64,000 bases of DNA, taken from positions 116,757 through 180,756 of the forward strand of contig JBFLYC010000004.1 in the NCBI GenBank assembly GCA_040756735.1, in the 5' to 3' direction. Under the pieces are notes generated by a model, which had not been told where the DNA came from, searched no databases, and saw only the letters and a list, made by a program, of their open reading frames with translations. Position numbers and translations under genes: made by a program. This stretch comes from JBFLYC01 sp040756735 (lineage in GTDB: Bacteria > Bacillota > DSM-16504 > Desulfitibacterales > Desulfitibacteraceae). Below, one piece after another: positions 1 to 8,808 of this stretch. Position 1 is the first letter of the stretch; each line of letters opens with the position of its first letter.

Positions 1-874
1 CTGCATTTAGGGCCAAAAGATTTGTTTGGTCGGCTATGCTGTTAATCATGTTGACAATTTCTCCAATTTTTTCTGAGCTTACCGGGGCAAATCCCGCATA
101 TCTAATATGATTATTAAAGAAATATTCATCCGATCCTCTTTCCCCATTGATCATTCTTTTAATGGTATCAGCTAAATCCTGATACTCCGGCTTTGTTTGT
201 GCTTCTACGATGAAATTGGTTTCATTTAAAACAAGGTCATTATTAGGGTGTGCTATTAGTGTCCCTTTACCATCAATCATAAAACCATATCCAGTTTTAC
301 CAAATCTTATCTGGTTAGTTATTTCACTCAAAACACCAGCATCCAAGGACGCCATCAATACGCCGACAATGATTCCATCATTGATGATTGGTGCAGCAGT
401 AACAAAAGTAAGACTGTTGTCTACCCTGCTGTTTATGGGATCGGAAATGTTAGCATCACCTTTAATAGCTTTCTGGAAATACTGCCTGTCGCTGATCTGG
501 GTTTCAGCGCCATTGCTTAATAAAATTCGTCCATCTGGCGTTGCCACTCCCATGAAATTATATCCTAATCTTTTACTTTCATTTACTAATACAGGAAGCT
601 GATCTTCCCAAACCATGCTTTTTATCACATTTCTTTGGGCGATGGATGTTAACAGGTCTATATTAGCCTGGATTTCACTTTCGACTAATCTGGCAGCATC
701 TTCTCCATACTGCGGTAGAACTTCCTCAATATTTTGAGTTAAGGCATCAGCTGCAATTTGATAAGCTTGATAGCCTAATATGCCACAAGCAAGGAGTAGT
801 ACAAGTGAAATTATCATGATGATCATAAAACCAATACTTTTAAATTGTAAAAATTTAATAAATCTTCCAAACAT
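1..874 (-). CDS. Methyl-accepting chemotaxis protein, partial, with internal deletion
   Basis: My reverse-strand translation starts at the ATG at 874, behind a GGGAG Shine-Dalgarno site, and stays open for 291 codons to the window edge. One membrane segment lies at about residues 13-35. An extracellular dCache-type sensor follows (motifs SDRQYFQKA, GKTGYGFMID, GTLIAHP). At about residue 265 the sensor passes straight into the cytoplasmic hairpin tip (IGEIVNMINSIADQTNLLAL). A normal receptor has the end of the sensor, a second membrane helix, a HAMP domain and a first signalling helix between these points, roughly 200 residues or more. The joint is in frame. The product would lack HAMP and TM2 and is probably not a working receptor, unless the assembly is wrong here. 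The 3' end lies outside the window. Confidence 0.85.
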   Translation of the reverse strand, partial: MFGRFIKFLQFKSIGFMIIMIISLVLLLACGILGYQAYQIAADALTQNIEEVLPQYGEDAARLVESEIQANIDLLTSIAQRNVIKSMVWEDQLPVLVNESKRLGYNFMGVATPDGRILLSNGAETQISDRQYFQKAIKGDANISDPINSRVDNSLTFVTAAPIINDGIIVGVLMASLDAGVLSEITNQIRFGKTGYGFMIDGKGTLIAHPNNDLVLNETNFIVEAQTKPEYQDLADTIKRMINGERGSDEYFFNNHIRYAGFAPVSSEKIGEIVNMINSIADQTNLLALNA

Positions 875-1352
875 TTTGCTAACTCCCTTCTGGTTTGATT
901 AATTTTGACTTACCTGAAAAAGCATACCAATTGGATACTGGCCTAAGGGGATATGAGGCATGTGCTGAGCCTCAATTATCCTGGCATGATCAAGCAATAC
1001 AATTATACTAGAACTCTCTTTCACAACTCCCTGTATGCAATGTTAACCCTCTTTTCTTTTAGAGTAACTGTTTGGGTTTGGTTAAGGAATTTACGTCAGC
1101 TGCCAAACAGCTACTCTTTTTGACCGTTTAGGCACAGCTTTCTACCATTCATCGAAAAGCTGTAGGAGTAAAGGAAGCACTGTACTATAATGATAATAAT
1201 AAAGGTGTAGAAGTATGTTTTTTTGTAACTAGGTTGGTGTTTAAGTATGGGGTGTGTGATGGGCGAGCTGATGATAAGATGCACCTATTACTCCTATAAC
1301 CAGTATTTATAGTAAAATCTGAATTTTGGGAAAATTAAGGAGGTGAGTCCTA
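875..1352. other. Intergenic region, 478 nt
   Basis: This is a divergent spacer between the chemoreceptor and the BtrH-like gene. I see an 8-bp inverted repeat (ACAGCTTT / AAAGCTGT, about 1134-1163) and an AAGGAGGTGAG ribosome site just before 1353. I see no convincing ORF, and no promoter that I would defend. Confidence 0.4.
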
Positions 1353-2378
1353 ATGGGCCAAATTGCTGCACAGGTTTCCGGTAGTCAAGAAAAGGGGCAT
1401 AGTTATGCCAGTATTATGGCCAGGTTTTTATCATTTGGGACTCAGTATATAGATGAAGCTGTTGTATTTGGTCTTACCCAGGGAGTTGATTTTAAATACC
1501 GTAAGGGTGAGCAGGGGGTTCCCAGCAGGGTCTTTGCCCTTGCCGGAAATCTGGATTTAGATATTCTCTTGGCTGGTGATGTTCCAAATACCTGGTATGG
1601 CGCCGGCGAATTTCCCTGGAAAAACATAAGAGAAGCTTTGCGTAAGAATCAGGTAGTTTTGCTTCGGGTTAATCCACAGTATCTGGTTTATCATGGAAAG
1701 CAAAATATCAATCATAGTGATTATTTAATTGCCGCTGTCTGCTACATGGAAACTGACGGGCTGCTTGGGATAATTGATCCACAATATCATGGACCTCAGT
1801 ATCTTATTGTGGAAGACCTAGCGGAGGCCATGTATCGCTGTTCTGCCGAGTACAGGTATGGGTATTGGGTAGTCTCCGACAGGATTGTGGAGATAACTGA
1901 GCAAAAGTTACGCAAAGCTCTTTATACTTGTGCAAAACATATGCTTTTTGATGCAGACGCATATTCGGGCATATCGGCGATGCATCTTTTTGCTCAGGAG
2001 ATGCTGCGTTGGAAAGAAGAGGTCAAGGACTGGAAGTGGTCTGCCCTCTACTGCTGCAGCTTACTCCTTAATTATGGCCAGAAAAGTGGTTGCAGAAGCC
2101 TTTATGCAGACTTTTTGACAAGGGCAGCCAGGATAATTCCCGAACTGGATAAAGTGAGGGTTCCCCAAAAGATGCAAAGAATTACCCTTTTGTGGGATGA
2201 GTTAGCGGCAAACTTATACGCAATTACGCGTACAGTAGACAACAGTCTTATTTTTCAGACGGCTGGAGTTTTAAAGAAAATTGCTGTGGAAGAGGAACGG
2301 TTGTACTCCATGATTTTGTCCGTTTTAAGTGGTTCTGCCCAGTCAGGTCAGGGTAAGCAGGTTGTAAATGAAAACTAA
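1353..2378 (+). CDS. BtrH N-terminal / DUF4872-like protein
   Basis: This is a 341-residue soluble protein behind a strong AAGGAGGTGAG site. The N-terminal half resembles the BtrH_N papain-like fold (butirosin protein H acyltransferase family): VVFGLTQGVDFKYRK, then NHSDYLIAAVCYM with the expected His-x-Asp. The C-terminal half resembles the helical DUF4872 domain that usually follows it (GQKSGCRSLYADFLTRAARI). In BtrH the nucleophile is a Cys in an early HC motif. Here the matching place reads GHSYAS, so Ser17 sits where Cys is expected. I infer either a non-catalytic binding protein or a serine nucleophile. The gene stands alone: an intrinsic terminator follows and cwlD starts 55 bases downstream. 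The family assignment rests on remembered motifs, so substrate and role are unknown. Confidence 0.55.
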   Translation: MGQIAAQVSGSQEKGHSYASIMARFLSFGTQYIDEAVVFGLTQGVDFKYRKGEQGVPSRVFALAGNLDLDILLAGDVPNTWYGAGEFPWKNIREALRKNQVVLLRVNPQYLVYHGKQNINHSDYLIAAVCYMETDGLLGIIDPQYHGPQYLIVEDLAEAMYRCSAEYRYGYWVVSDRIVEITEQKLRKALYTCAKHMLFDADAYSGISAMHLFAQEMLRWKEEVKDWKWSALYCCSLLLNYGQKSGCRSLYADFLTRAARIIPELDKVRVPQKMQRITLLWDELAANLYAITRTVDNSLIFQTAGVLKKIAVEEERLYSMILSVLSGSAQSGQGKQVVNEN

Positions 2379-2390
2379 AAGAATAAGATA

Positions 2391-2433
2391 AACCTCCCCG
2401 GCATAAATTAAAATAGGAAAGGGGAGGTTTTTT
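2391..2433 (+). terminator. Intrinsic terminator that overlaps the cwlD ribosome binding site
   Basis: AACCTCCCC (2391-2399) pairs with GGGGAGGTT (2421-2429), followed by a run of six T. The 3' arm contains GGAGG, which is also the Shine-Dalgarno site of the GTG at 2434, six bases further on. In read-through RNA the hairpin would therefore hide the cwlD ribosome site. Confidence 0.8.
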
Positions 2434-3156
2434 GTGCCAAGATATACAGGATTTTATATATTCAGAATAAGATATGCCCTAATCAGCTTGCTGGTTGTTC
2501 TTACTGCTGTGCTGCTTTTGGGGTATTTTTATTTGACAGCCTTAGTTGAAGCTAGGACTATACAAGCCATGGCCTGGGCTGTTGAAAAGAGGGTTATAGC
2601 CATTGATGCAGGCCATGGGGGATATGACCCTGGAGCTAAAGGTCCTTCCGGGACTGAGGAAAAGGACATTACTTTGCAGGTGTCTAGAAGATTGGCCAAA
2701 AAGCTCAGCATGGAAGGAGCCCTGGTAGTACTTCTCCGTGATACCGATGAAGATTTTGTTGAACCAGGTCCTGGTACCAAAAAGAAAAGAGACTTAGATT
2801 ACAGGCTGAAAACTGCTAATGATAATGGCGCTCAATTGCTGGTGAGCATTCATGTGAACAGTTATGGTTCAAAATGGTCAGGGGCGCAAACCTTCTATAA
2901 TCCTGAAAATAAAGAAAATGCTTTACTTGCTGAAGCCATTCAAGCTGAATTGAGAAAAACCAGCAATTCCAAAAGGGCTATTCTGCCTATCACTACTTCT
3001 TATTTATTAAATAATCTAGATATACCTGCCTGCATTGTAGAATTGGGGTTTATCTCTAATCCAAAAGAAGAAAAAAAATTAATGGATCCAACCTACCAGC
3101 AGGCTCTGGCAGAGGCCATTTACAAGGGCATATTAAAGTACCTGGCTAATCAATAA
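2434..3156 (+). CDS. cwlD: N-acetylmuramoyl-L-alanine amidase, CwlD type (spore cortex)
   Basis: This 240-residue protein has an N-terminal membrane anchor (about residues 10-35) and an Amidase_3 zinc hydrolase domain from about residue 55. The zinc ligands are visible: His in DAGHGGYDPGA, Glu in GTEEKD, His in SIHVNSY and the catalytic Glu in VELGF. CwlD removes peptide side chains from muramic acid, with PdaA, to make muramic-delta-lactam in the spore cortex, which is needed for germination. Length and anchor fit CwlD rather than larger autolysins. The start is GTG, with its GGAGG inside the terminator hairpin of the preceding gene. The gene implies an endospore former. No sigma-E/G promoter could be identified with confidence. 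Confidence 0.85.
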   Translation: MPRYTGFYIFRIRYALISLLVVLTAVLLLGYFYLTALVEARTIQAMAWAVEKRVIAIDAGHGGYDPGAKGPSGTEEKDITLQVSRRLAKKLSMEGALVVLLRDTDEDFVEPGPGTKKKRDLDYRLKTANDNGAQLLVSIHVNSYGSKWSGAQTFYNPENKENALLAEAIQAELRKTSNSKRAILPITTSYLLNNLDIPACIVELGFISNPKEEKKLMDPTYQQALAEAIYKGILKYLANQ

Positions 3157-3245
3157 CCGGATTTTGTTTATTACTCACATGTTCAAAATTCTGTCTCCTA
3201 ACTCCCTCCAACAAATAGCTAAGAGGTAGTTTTTCTTTTTTATTG

Positions 3246-3275
3246 TTAACAATAGGAAAAAAAGTGTATTATAAT
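3246..3275 (+). promoter_or_regulatory. Sigma-A promoter for the cysteine desulfurase-thiI operon
   Basis: TTAACA (3246-3251), an 18-base spacer and TATAAT (3270-3275) lie 45 bases before the ATG at 3320. Confidence 0.6.
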
Positions 3276-3319
3276 AACGAGTAAAGTTTATAAGTTAATC
3301 GGGTATTCGGGGTGCATAA

Positions 3320-4459
3320 ATGGCTAGGGAAATATATCTGGATAACAGCGCTACAACACAAGTGTTTCCAAGGGTTGCAGAAAAAATGACCAGAGTACTG
3401 GTTGAAAATTATGGAAATCCATCTTCCTTACATAAAAAAGGTTTTGAAGCTGAAAAAATAATTAAGGAAGCCAGGCAAGAAATTGCCCAAACCCTTCGTG
3501 TTGATGCCTCGGAACTTTATTTTTGCTCTGGAGGTACAGAGGCTAACAATTGGGTGATTAAAGGTATAGCTAAAAGGTATGGCAAGAGGGGCCGGCACAT
3601 AATCAGCACTGCCATCGAGCATCCGGCAGTACTGAATCCCCTGGAAGAGCTGGCAGAGGAAGGTTTTGACATTACTATCCTTCCTGTGGACAAGTCGGGC
3701 AGCATTTCCCTTGATGACCTCAAAAAAAGTCTGCGCCAGGACACTATTTTGCTGAGCATGATGCATGTTAATAATGAATTGGGTACAATTCTGCCAGTTC
3801 AGGAAGTTGGAGAAATATTAAAAGGCACAAGTGTTTTTTTCCATGTAGATGCTGTACAAAGTTTTGGCAAAGTGGAGCTTCAGCCGAAAGTTTGGGGGAT
3901 TCATGCTTTATCTGTCAGCGCGCACAAGATCCATGGGCCAAAAGGAATTGGTGCATTATATATTGATAAAAGATTAAACCTTCCTCCTTATCTTTCAGGG
4001 GGCGGTCAGGAAAGGGCAAAGCGTGCCGGTACCGAGAATACGACAGGGATTGCTGGTTTTGGGGAAGCAGTAAAGGTATTAAAGGAGCAGGATATATCCG
4101 GTAAAGTAAAAAGCATAAAGGACGTGCTCCTTGCAGGGTTGGTCTCTATTCCAGGGGTACATTTCAACGGTTCTCCCGATAAATATGCTACCCCTATAAT
4201 CAATGTTTGGTTTGAGGGGATAGACAAAGGAGAGGTTCTCCTGCATTTGCTTGAGGAAGACGGATTATATGTTTCAACAGGTTCTGCATGTCATTCCCGT
4301 AAACCAGAACCCAGCCACGTCCTAAAAGCCATAGGTTCTGGCAAAGAAGCGTTGTTTGGAGCAATACGATTAAGTATTGGAGCGTTAAATACAGAAGAGG
4401 AAATGCATGAGGCAGTGCAAATCATAAAAAAAAGAGTCCAGGAATTGCAGCGGATGTAG
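3320..4459 (+). CDS. Cysteine desulfurase (NifS/IscS class V aminotransferase)
   Basis: This 379-residue PLP enzyme takes sulfur from cysteine to form a persulfide. Visible motifs are YLDNSATTQ at the N-terminus, SGGTEANN, HVNNELGT, the PLP lysine in SVSAHKIHGPKG, and RAGTENTTG. The active-site Cys is in STGSACHS near residue 322, in a short loop typical of IscS/NifS/NifZ enzymes. thiI follows after 24 bases, the same pairing as nifZ-thiI in Bacillus. That context suggests the enzyme mainly supplies sulfur for 4-thiouridine in tRNA, though a general Fe-S supply role cannot be excluded. The start ATG is the only good one after the promoter. Confidence 0.93.
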   Translation: MAREIYLDNSATTQVFPRVAEKMTRVLVENYGNPSSLHKKGFEAEKIIKEARQEIAQTLRVDASELYFCSGGTEANNWVIKGIAKRYGKRGRHIISTAIEHPAVLNPLEELAEEGFDITILPVDKSGSISLDDLKKSLRQDTILLSMMHVNNELGTILPVQEVGEILKGTSVFFHVDAVQSFGKVELQPKVWGIHALSVSAHKIHGPKGIGALYIDKRLNLPPYLSGGGQERAKRAGTENTTGIAGFGEAVKVLKEQDISGKVKSIKDVLLAGLVSIPGVHFNGSPDKYATPIINVWFEGIDKGEVLLHLLEEDGLYVSTGSACHSRKPEPSHVLKAIGSGKEALFGAIRLSIGALNTEEEMHEAVQIIKKRVQELQRM

Positions 4460-4483
4460 GGTGATGCATGAAGGGGGTTGCGC

Positions 4484-5638
4484 ATGAATAGCGTTTTGTT
4501 GGTTAAATATGGGGAGATAGGTTTGAAGGGAAAAAACCGCAGCAGATTTGAGGATAAACTTGTACATAATATCAGGTCAGCCCTTCAGGATATTTCCGAA
4601 GCTATACCTAGAAAGATCTATGGTAGGTTGGTCATTCCTGTTGATGAGATCCATCAGGATGTCATTGAAACAGTACGTCAGGTTTTTGGCATTACAGCGG
4701 TAAGCCCGGCAGTCTCAGCGGTTCTTGAACTGGATGAGATTAAGCAGGCTGCGTTAAAACTCCTGGAGAGTTCCACGGGAAAAACTTTCAAAGTAAGTGC
4801 CAGAAGACCTAACAAGAGTTTTCCTTTTACATCCCCGGAAATAAATAGGGAAGTTGGCGCCCATTTGTTGGCAAATACTGGAAAATGGAAGGTGGATGTA
4901 CACTCCCCGGATGTTGAGGTGTTTGTGGAGGTTCGCCCAGAAGCAGCCTTTGTGTATACTCAGGGTTATCCTGGTTATGGGGGACTGCCGGTAGGGGTGA
5001 CGGGGAAAGGTATACTTATGCTTTCTGGGGGAATAGACAGCCCTGTAGCTGGTTGGCTGGCCATGAAGCGAGGCGTTGATCTGGTCTGCTTGCATTTTCA
5101 CAGCTATCCCTTTACAAGCCAAAGGGCCAAGGAAAAAGTGCTGGATTTGACTAGGCTGCTGGCCAAATATAAAGGTACCATGAAAATTTATATTAATTAC
5201 TTTACAGAAATCCAGAAAGAGATTAAACAAAAGTGCCCCATGGAATTATACGTTACTGTCATGCGTCGGATGATGTTTAGAATTGCACACAGAATTGCCG
5301 AAACAGAAGGCGCCCTGGCCATTGTCACCGGAGAAAGTCTTGGACAGGTGGCCAGTCAGACTTTAGAAAGCATCTATGTCATTAATCAGGTTATTTCTTT
5401 ACCTGTAATCAGGCCCTTGGCAGCCATGGACAAGGTGGAAATAATCCAACTGGCTAGAAAAATCAATACTTATGAAACATCCATCCAGCCCTATGAAGAC
5501 TGTTGTACTTTGTTTCTGCCTGAAAACCCAGCAACTAAACCTAAACTAAGCAAGGTTGTCAAAGCTGAAGAAGATTTGGATATTGAGGGTTTAATTGCCG
5601 ATTCCTTGGACAAGACTGAGGTTTTGTATCTCAGGTGA
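4484..5638 (+). CDS. thiI: tRNA 4-thiouridine synthetase ThiI (short form)
   Basis: This 384-residue protein has an N-terminal ferredoxin-like and THUMP RNA-binding region (about 1-170) and a PP-loop adenylation domain with the signature MLSGGIDSPVAGW. It adenylates U8 of tRNA and receives sulfur from a desulfurase persulfide. It lacks the C-terminal rhodanese domain of the E. coli enzyme, as in Bacillus forms that work with a dedicated desulfurase. The upstream gene fits that partner. I chose ATG 4484 because AAGGGGG (4471-4477) is six bases before it; a TTG at 4478 touches the ribosome site. Confidence 0.94.
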   Translation: MNSVLLVKYGEIGLKGKNRSRFEDKLVHNIRSALQDISEAIPRKIYGRLVIPVDEIHQDVIETVRQVFGITAVSPAVSAVLELDEIKQAALKLLESSTGKTFKVSARRPNKSFPFTSPEINREVGAHLLANTGKWKVDVHSPDVEVFVEVRPEAAFVYTQGYPGYGGLPVGVTGKGILMLSGGIDSPVAGWLAMKRGVDLVCLHFHSYPFTSQRAKEKVLDLTRLLAKYKGTMKIYINYFTEIQKEIKQKCPMELYVTVMRRMMFRIAHRIAETEGALAIVTGESLGQVASQTLESIYVINQVISLPVIRPLAAMDKVEIIQLARKINTYETSIQPYEDCCTLFLPENPATKPKLSKVVKAEEDLDIEGLIADSLDKTEVLYLR

Positions 5639-5650
5639 AAGACAGAAAGG

Positions 5651-6202
5651 GTGTATTATGAGATGAGAGCGCATGTTATTAACACACCACTAGGTTGGAT
5701 AGCTGCCGCATACAGTGGCAAAGGACTGGCAGCCCTTACATTGCCAATGCCCACAAAGGATAAAGCCTTGATCGACCTGCAGAAAACAGTCAAAGATTTT
5801 TTAGTTGTTGGGTATGAATTCAGCAGGCCCCTGTACAGGGTTCAACGTGAGTATCAACCTGTTTGTATGCTTGCAGAGTCCTTGTACGATTATTTTATAG
5901 GTAATACTCCTGATTTTGCGTGTATTGCACTTGATACCTCACAGTGTACTTCTTTTGCTAAGAAGGTTTACTCTAAGGTAGCCCAGGTGCCTTATGGGCA
6001 AACCCGCAGCTATGGTTGGGTGGCTCATGAGATAGGTGCTAACAATGGCGCCAGGGCTGTAGGAGGAACATTACGAAATAATCCTTTTCCCATAGTGGTA
6101 CCGTGTCATAGAATTATTAGCGCCTCAGGTAAAATAGGCGGTTTTACCGGTGGGTTGGACTTGAAGAGACGGCTTTTGGCCATTGAAGGTTTTAGTATTT
6201 AA
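5651..6202 (+). CDS. ogt: Methylated-DNA--protein-cysteine methyltransferase
   Basis: This suicide DNA-repair enzyme removes alkyl groups from O6-alkylguanine. The 183-residue product has the acceptor motif VPCHRI (Cys152) and the helix-turn-helix region before it (QVPYGQTRSYGWVA). The N-terminal ribonuclease-like domain (about 1-85) is poorly conserved. The start is uncertain: GTG 5651 is very close to its GAAAGG site, and ATG 5663 is an alternative. It lies 12 bases after thiI and 15 bases before the MEMO-AMMECR1 gene, so it is probably in the same transcript. Confidence 0.9.
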   Translation: MYYEMRAHVINTPLGWIAAAYSGKGLAALTLPMPTKDKALIDLQKTVKDFLVVGYEFSRPLYRVQREYQPVCMLAESLYDYFIGNTPDFACIALDTSQCTSFAKKVYSKVAQVPYGQTRSYGWVAHEIGANNGARAVGGTLRNNPFPIVVPCHRIISASGKIGGFTGGLDLKRRLLAIEGFSI

Positions 6203-6217
6203 GAAGAGGTGATTATA

Positions 6218-7618
6218 ATGGGTAAGCTTGTTTTTGCAGGTATAGCGCCCCATCCGCCAATTATAGTAGAAGCAGTGGGCAGGGGACAGAACCAGGAATC
6301 AGCAAAAACAATTGCAGCTATGCAAGCTTGGGCCAAAGAATTAAAGAAATCGGAGCCGGAAGTTTTGGTCATTATCACACCACATGGAAACCTGTTTCAA
6401 GATGCAATTGCAGTACATGCTTATGCTGAACTGAAGGGGAGTTTTGCCTCCTTTGGGGTTTCTGGGACAGGCTACAGCTTTGCAAACCATAAAGAATTGC
6501 GAGAAACAATTGTTAAAACTGCTAGCCAAAAGGGTTTTCAAGTCATGGAAGTAAATGAAACCAGCCGATCGCGCTACAGACTGCAAAAAGACCTTGATCA
6601 TGGCGTTTTGGTTCCCCTGGATTTCCTGGTAAGGGAAGGGGTAGAAATTCCCCTGGTAGTAATATCCATGGCTCTTTTAGATTATATTGATCTTTACCGG
6701 TTTGGCACTGTCCTAGGGGAAGTCATTGAGAAAGGGAAGTGGAAGGTTGCTTTGGTTGCCAGCGCTGACCTTTCCCACAGGTTAACGAGGAATGCACCGG
6801 CAGGTTTTGACCCCATGGGTAAAGAGTTTGATGATAAGCTTGTTGATTTGGTAAGGCAGGGTAAGCTTTCTGAACTACTTGACTTGGATGAGGAGTTAGT
6901 TGAGCGTGCCGGAGAATGTGGGCTAAGGCCTATAATCATGCTGGCAGGGGCTTTGGACAGTCATGAGATAGATCCTAGAGTGTTAAGCTATGAGGGGCCT
7001 TACGGAGTTGGCTATCTGGTTGCTTTTTTTGAAGTGAACAAGACTGGGGGGTCAAGGATAGAGGAATGGCGGAACAGTAAAAAGGTTGAAGCTGCTGGCA
7101 GGCGATTGGATGAATCTATACCTGTCCAGTTGGCAAGGAAGAGCTTGCAGTATTATTTAGAAAAGGGTAAATACCTGCCCATACCCTCATCCCTTGAGGA
7201 AATGTTAAAAGAACAAAAGGCTTGTTTTGTATCTCTTAAAAAGAACGGCAGGTTGAGGGGTTGTATCGGTACCATTGAACCTGTAAGAAGCATGCTGGCC
7301 GAAGAAATCATTTGCAACAGCGTAAGCGCAGGTACTGGAGACCCCAGGTTTTCCCCTGTGACAGCAGATGAGTTGGATGAGCTGGTTTTTTCCGTTGATG
7401 TATTGTCCAAACCTGAGCCTGTTGACTCTATAGAAGCTCTTGACCCCAAAGTTTATGGCATTATAGTTAAAAGAGGTTCCCGTTCAGGTGTTTTACTTCC
7501 AAACTTAGAAGGCGTGGATACAGTGGAATACCAGCTTGAAATCACACTCAGTAAAGCAGGGATCAGCCCTCATGAAGATTATAAAATTTATAGGTTTAGA
7601 GTGGACAGATATTATTAG
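6218..7618 (+). CDS. MEMO/LigB-like and AMMECR1 fusion, AmmeMemoRadiSam system protein
   Basis: This 466-residue fusion has two parts. Residues 1 to about 265 belong to the MEMO1 / class III extradiol dioxygenase fold (GIAPHPPIIVEAVG, ITPHGN, ASADLSHRL). Residues 285 to about 465 are an AMMECR1 domain (GRLRGCIGTIEP, GDPRFSPVTADEL). The AmmeMemoRadiSam system is a conserved set in bacteria and archaea whose biochemical function is not, to my knowledge, established. Its radical SAM member is the next gene. ATG 6218 is preferred because AGAGGTG lies six bases before it. The gene is intact. A direct dioxygenase role is unlikely in an anaerobe. Confidence 0.88.
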   Translation: MGKLVFAGIAPHPPIIVEAVGRGQNQESAKTIAAMQAWAKELKKSEPEVLVIITPHGNLFQDAIAVHAYAELKGSFASFGVSGTGYSFANHKELRETIVKTASQKGFQVMEVNETSRSRYRLQKDLDHGVLVPLDFLVREGVEIPLVVISMALLDYIDLYRFGTVLGEVIEKGKWKVALVASADLSHRLTRNAPAGFDPMGKEFDDKLVDLVRQGKLSELLDLDEELVERAGECGLRPIIMLAGALDSHEIDPRVLSYEGPYGVGYLVAFFEVNKTGGSRIEEWRNSKKVEAAGRRLDESIPVQLARKSLQYYLEKGKYLPIPSSLEEMLKEQKACFVSLKKNGRLRGCIGTIEPVRSMLAEEIICNSVSAGTGDPRFSPVTADELDELVFSVDVLSKPEPVDSIEALDPKVYGIIVKRGSRSGVLLPNLEGVDTVEYQLEITLSKAGISPHEDYKIYRFRVDRYY

Positions 7619-7736
7619 AGAAGTGGGAAGTCAGAAGTGGGAAATTGGAATATTGAAAGTGAGAGATGGGAAAGTTTGAGAAGCTATTCAGTGAGAACGC
7701 GTCCCATAAAATGGGGACAGGATTGAGGTGCATAAG
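7619..7736 (+). repeat. Short purine-rich repeats and a GTCCC hairpin
   Basis: After the AMMECR1 stop there is a stretch of imperfect short repeats (AGAAGTGGGAAGT and AGAAGTGGGAAAT). A hairpin follows at 7701-7718, GTCCCAT-aaa-ATGGGGAC. Its GTCCC...GGGGAC arms recall the hairpin in the 116-bp repeats at 36430-37345. This may be a single relic of the same repeat class. Confidence 0.45.
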
Positions 7737-8738
7737 ATGCAGTTAGCAAGTTGGTTTATTGAAAAAGAAGATAACAAAGTTATCTGCCAGCTGTGTCCTC
7801 ATGTATGTCACATACCTGAAAATGATGGAGGCAAGTGCCGGGTGAGGGTTAATAAAGAGGGCAGACTTTATTCTGCCAATTATGGCAAGGCAACTGCCAT
7901 AAACTTAGACCCCATGGAAAAAAAGCCCCTTTATCATTTCTACCCGGGTAAAAATGTATTATCATTAGGCACCTTTGGCTGCAATTTGCACTGCGATTTT
8001 TGCCAGAACTGGCAGATTGCCCATGAGGCGGATTTTGGCAGGAGTATGTTGCCTCAGGAGGTTGCGGAACTCGCTCATAGGTATTATGTAAACCAAAATT
8101 CAGCCGGCGTTGCCTATACATATTCAGAACCGGGAATGTGGTATGAGTTTGTTGTGGACACTGCTCCTTTAGTTTCTGAATATGGTCTGGTTAATGTACT
8201 TGTTACAAATGGGTATTTGAATAAAAAACCATTTTTGGAGCTTCTAAAACATGTGCATGCCTTTAATATAGATGTCAAGGCTTTTACGGATAAGTTCTAT
8301 AAGGAAAAGGTGTGCGGCACATTGAAACCGGTTTTGGACAATTGTGCTGCAGTAGTTGAAAAGGGCCGCCACCTTGAGATAACCACCCTGATTATTCCAG
8401 GTCTTAACGACAGTGCATCAGAAATCGAGGAATTAGCCCGCTGGATTGCATCTTTAGACCCTAACATCCCACTGCACCTTTCCCGATATTATCCTAATTA
8501 CAAAATGCATATTAAAGCTACGCCTTTAGATATTCTAGAGCAGGCATGGGAAACAGCCAGGGAGTATCTGGGCTATGTATACATAGGTAATGCCCCTGAG
8601 CTGGATAAGTCAGATACTTTATGCCCTGTCTGCGGTAAAGTGCTTATCAAAAGAAGTTTCTATAATACCTATAAAACGGGTTACGAGGGGGGCAAGTGCT
8701 TGAACTGTCAAAATCATATCAGGGGAATAGTTGAATGA
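7737..8738 (+). CDS. AmmeMemoRadiSam system radical SAM enzyme
   Basis: This 333-residue radical SAM protein has the cluster motif GCNLHCDFCQNW (CxxxCxxC). An early Cys set (CQLCPHVC) and a C-terminal Cys4 knuckle (CPVCGK, CLNCQNH) probably bind metal. It resembles PflA-type activases, and the family is always found with AMMECR1/MEMO proteins such as the upstream gene. ATG 7737 is preferred, with TTGAGGTG before it; GTG 7728 would overlap that site. The substrate is unknown. The gene is intact, with 70 bases before the next gene. Confidence 0.9.
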   Translation: MQLASWFIEKEDNKVICQLCPHVCHIPENDGGKCRVRVNKEGRLYSANYGKATAINLDPMEKKPLYHFYPGKNVLSLGTFGCNLHCDFCQNWQIAHEADFGRSMLPQEVAELAHRYYVNQNSAGVAYTYSEPGMWYEFVVDTAPLVSEYGLVNVLVTNGYLNKKPFLELLKHVHAFNIDVKAFTDKFYKEKVCGTLKPVLDNCAAVVEKGRHLEITTLIIPGLNDSASEIEELARWIASLDPNIPLHLSRYYPNYKMHIKATPLDILEQAWETAREYLGYVYIGNAPELDKSDTLCPVCGKVLIKRSFYNTYKTGYEGGKCLNCQNHIRGIVE

Positions 8739-8808
8739 CAAATCCTAATTTCAATGAAATTAAAGCATATGCAAATATTATGCAAATATTTAGAAAGGTA
8801 GTTGAAAA

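Noticed and set aside
210..602. 130-codon plus-strand open frame
   Set aside because: It is the shadow of the chemoreceptor on the minus strand, which has the ribosome site, membrane segment and dCache motifs.
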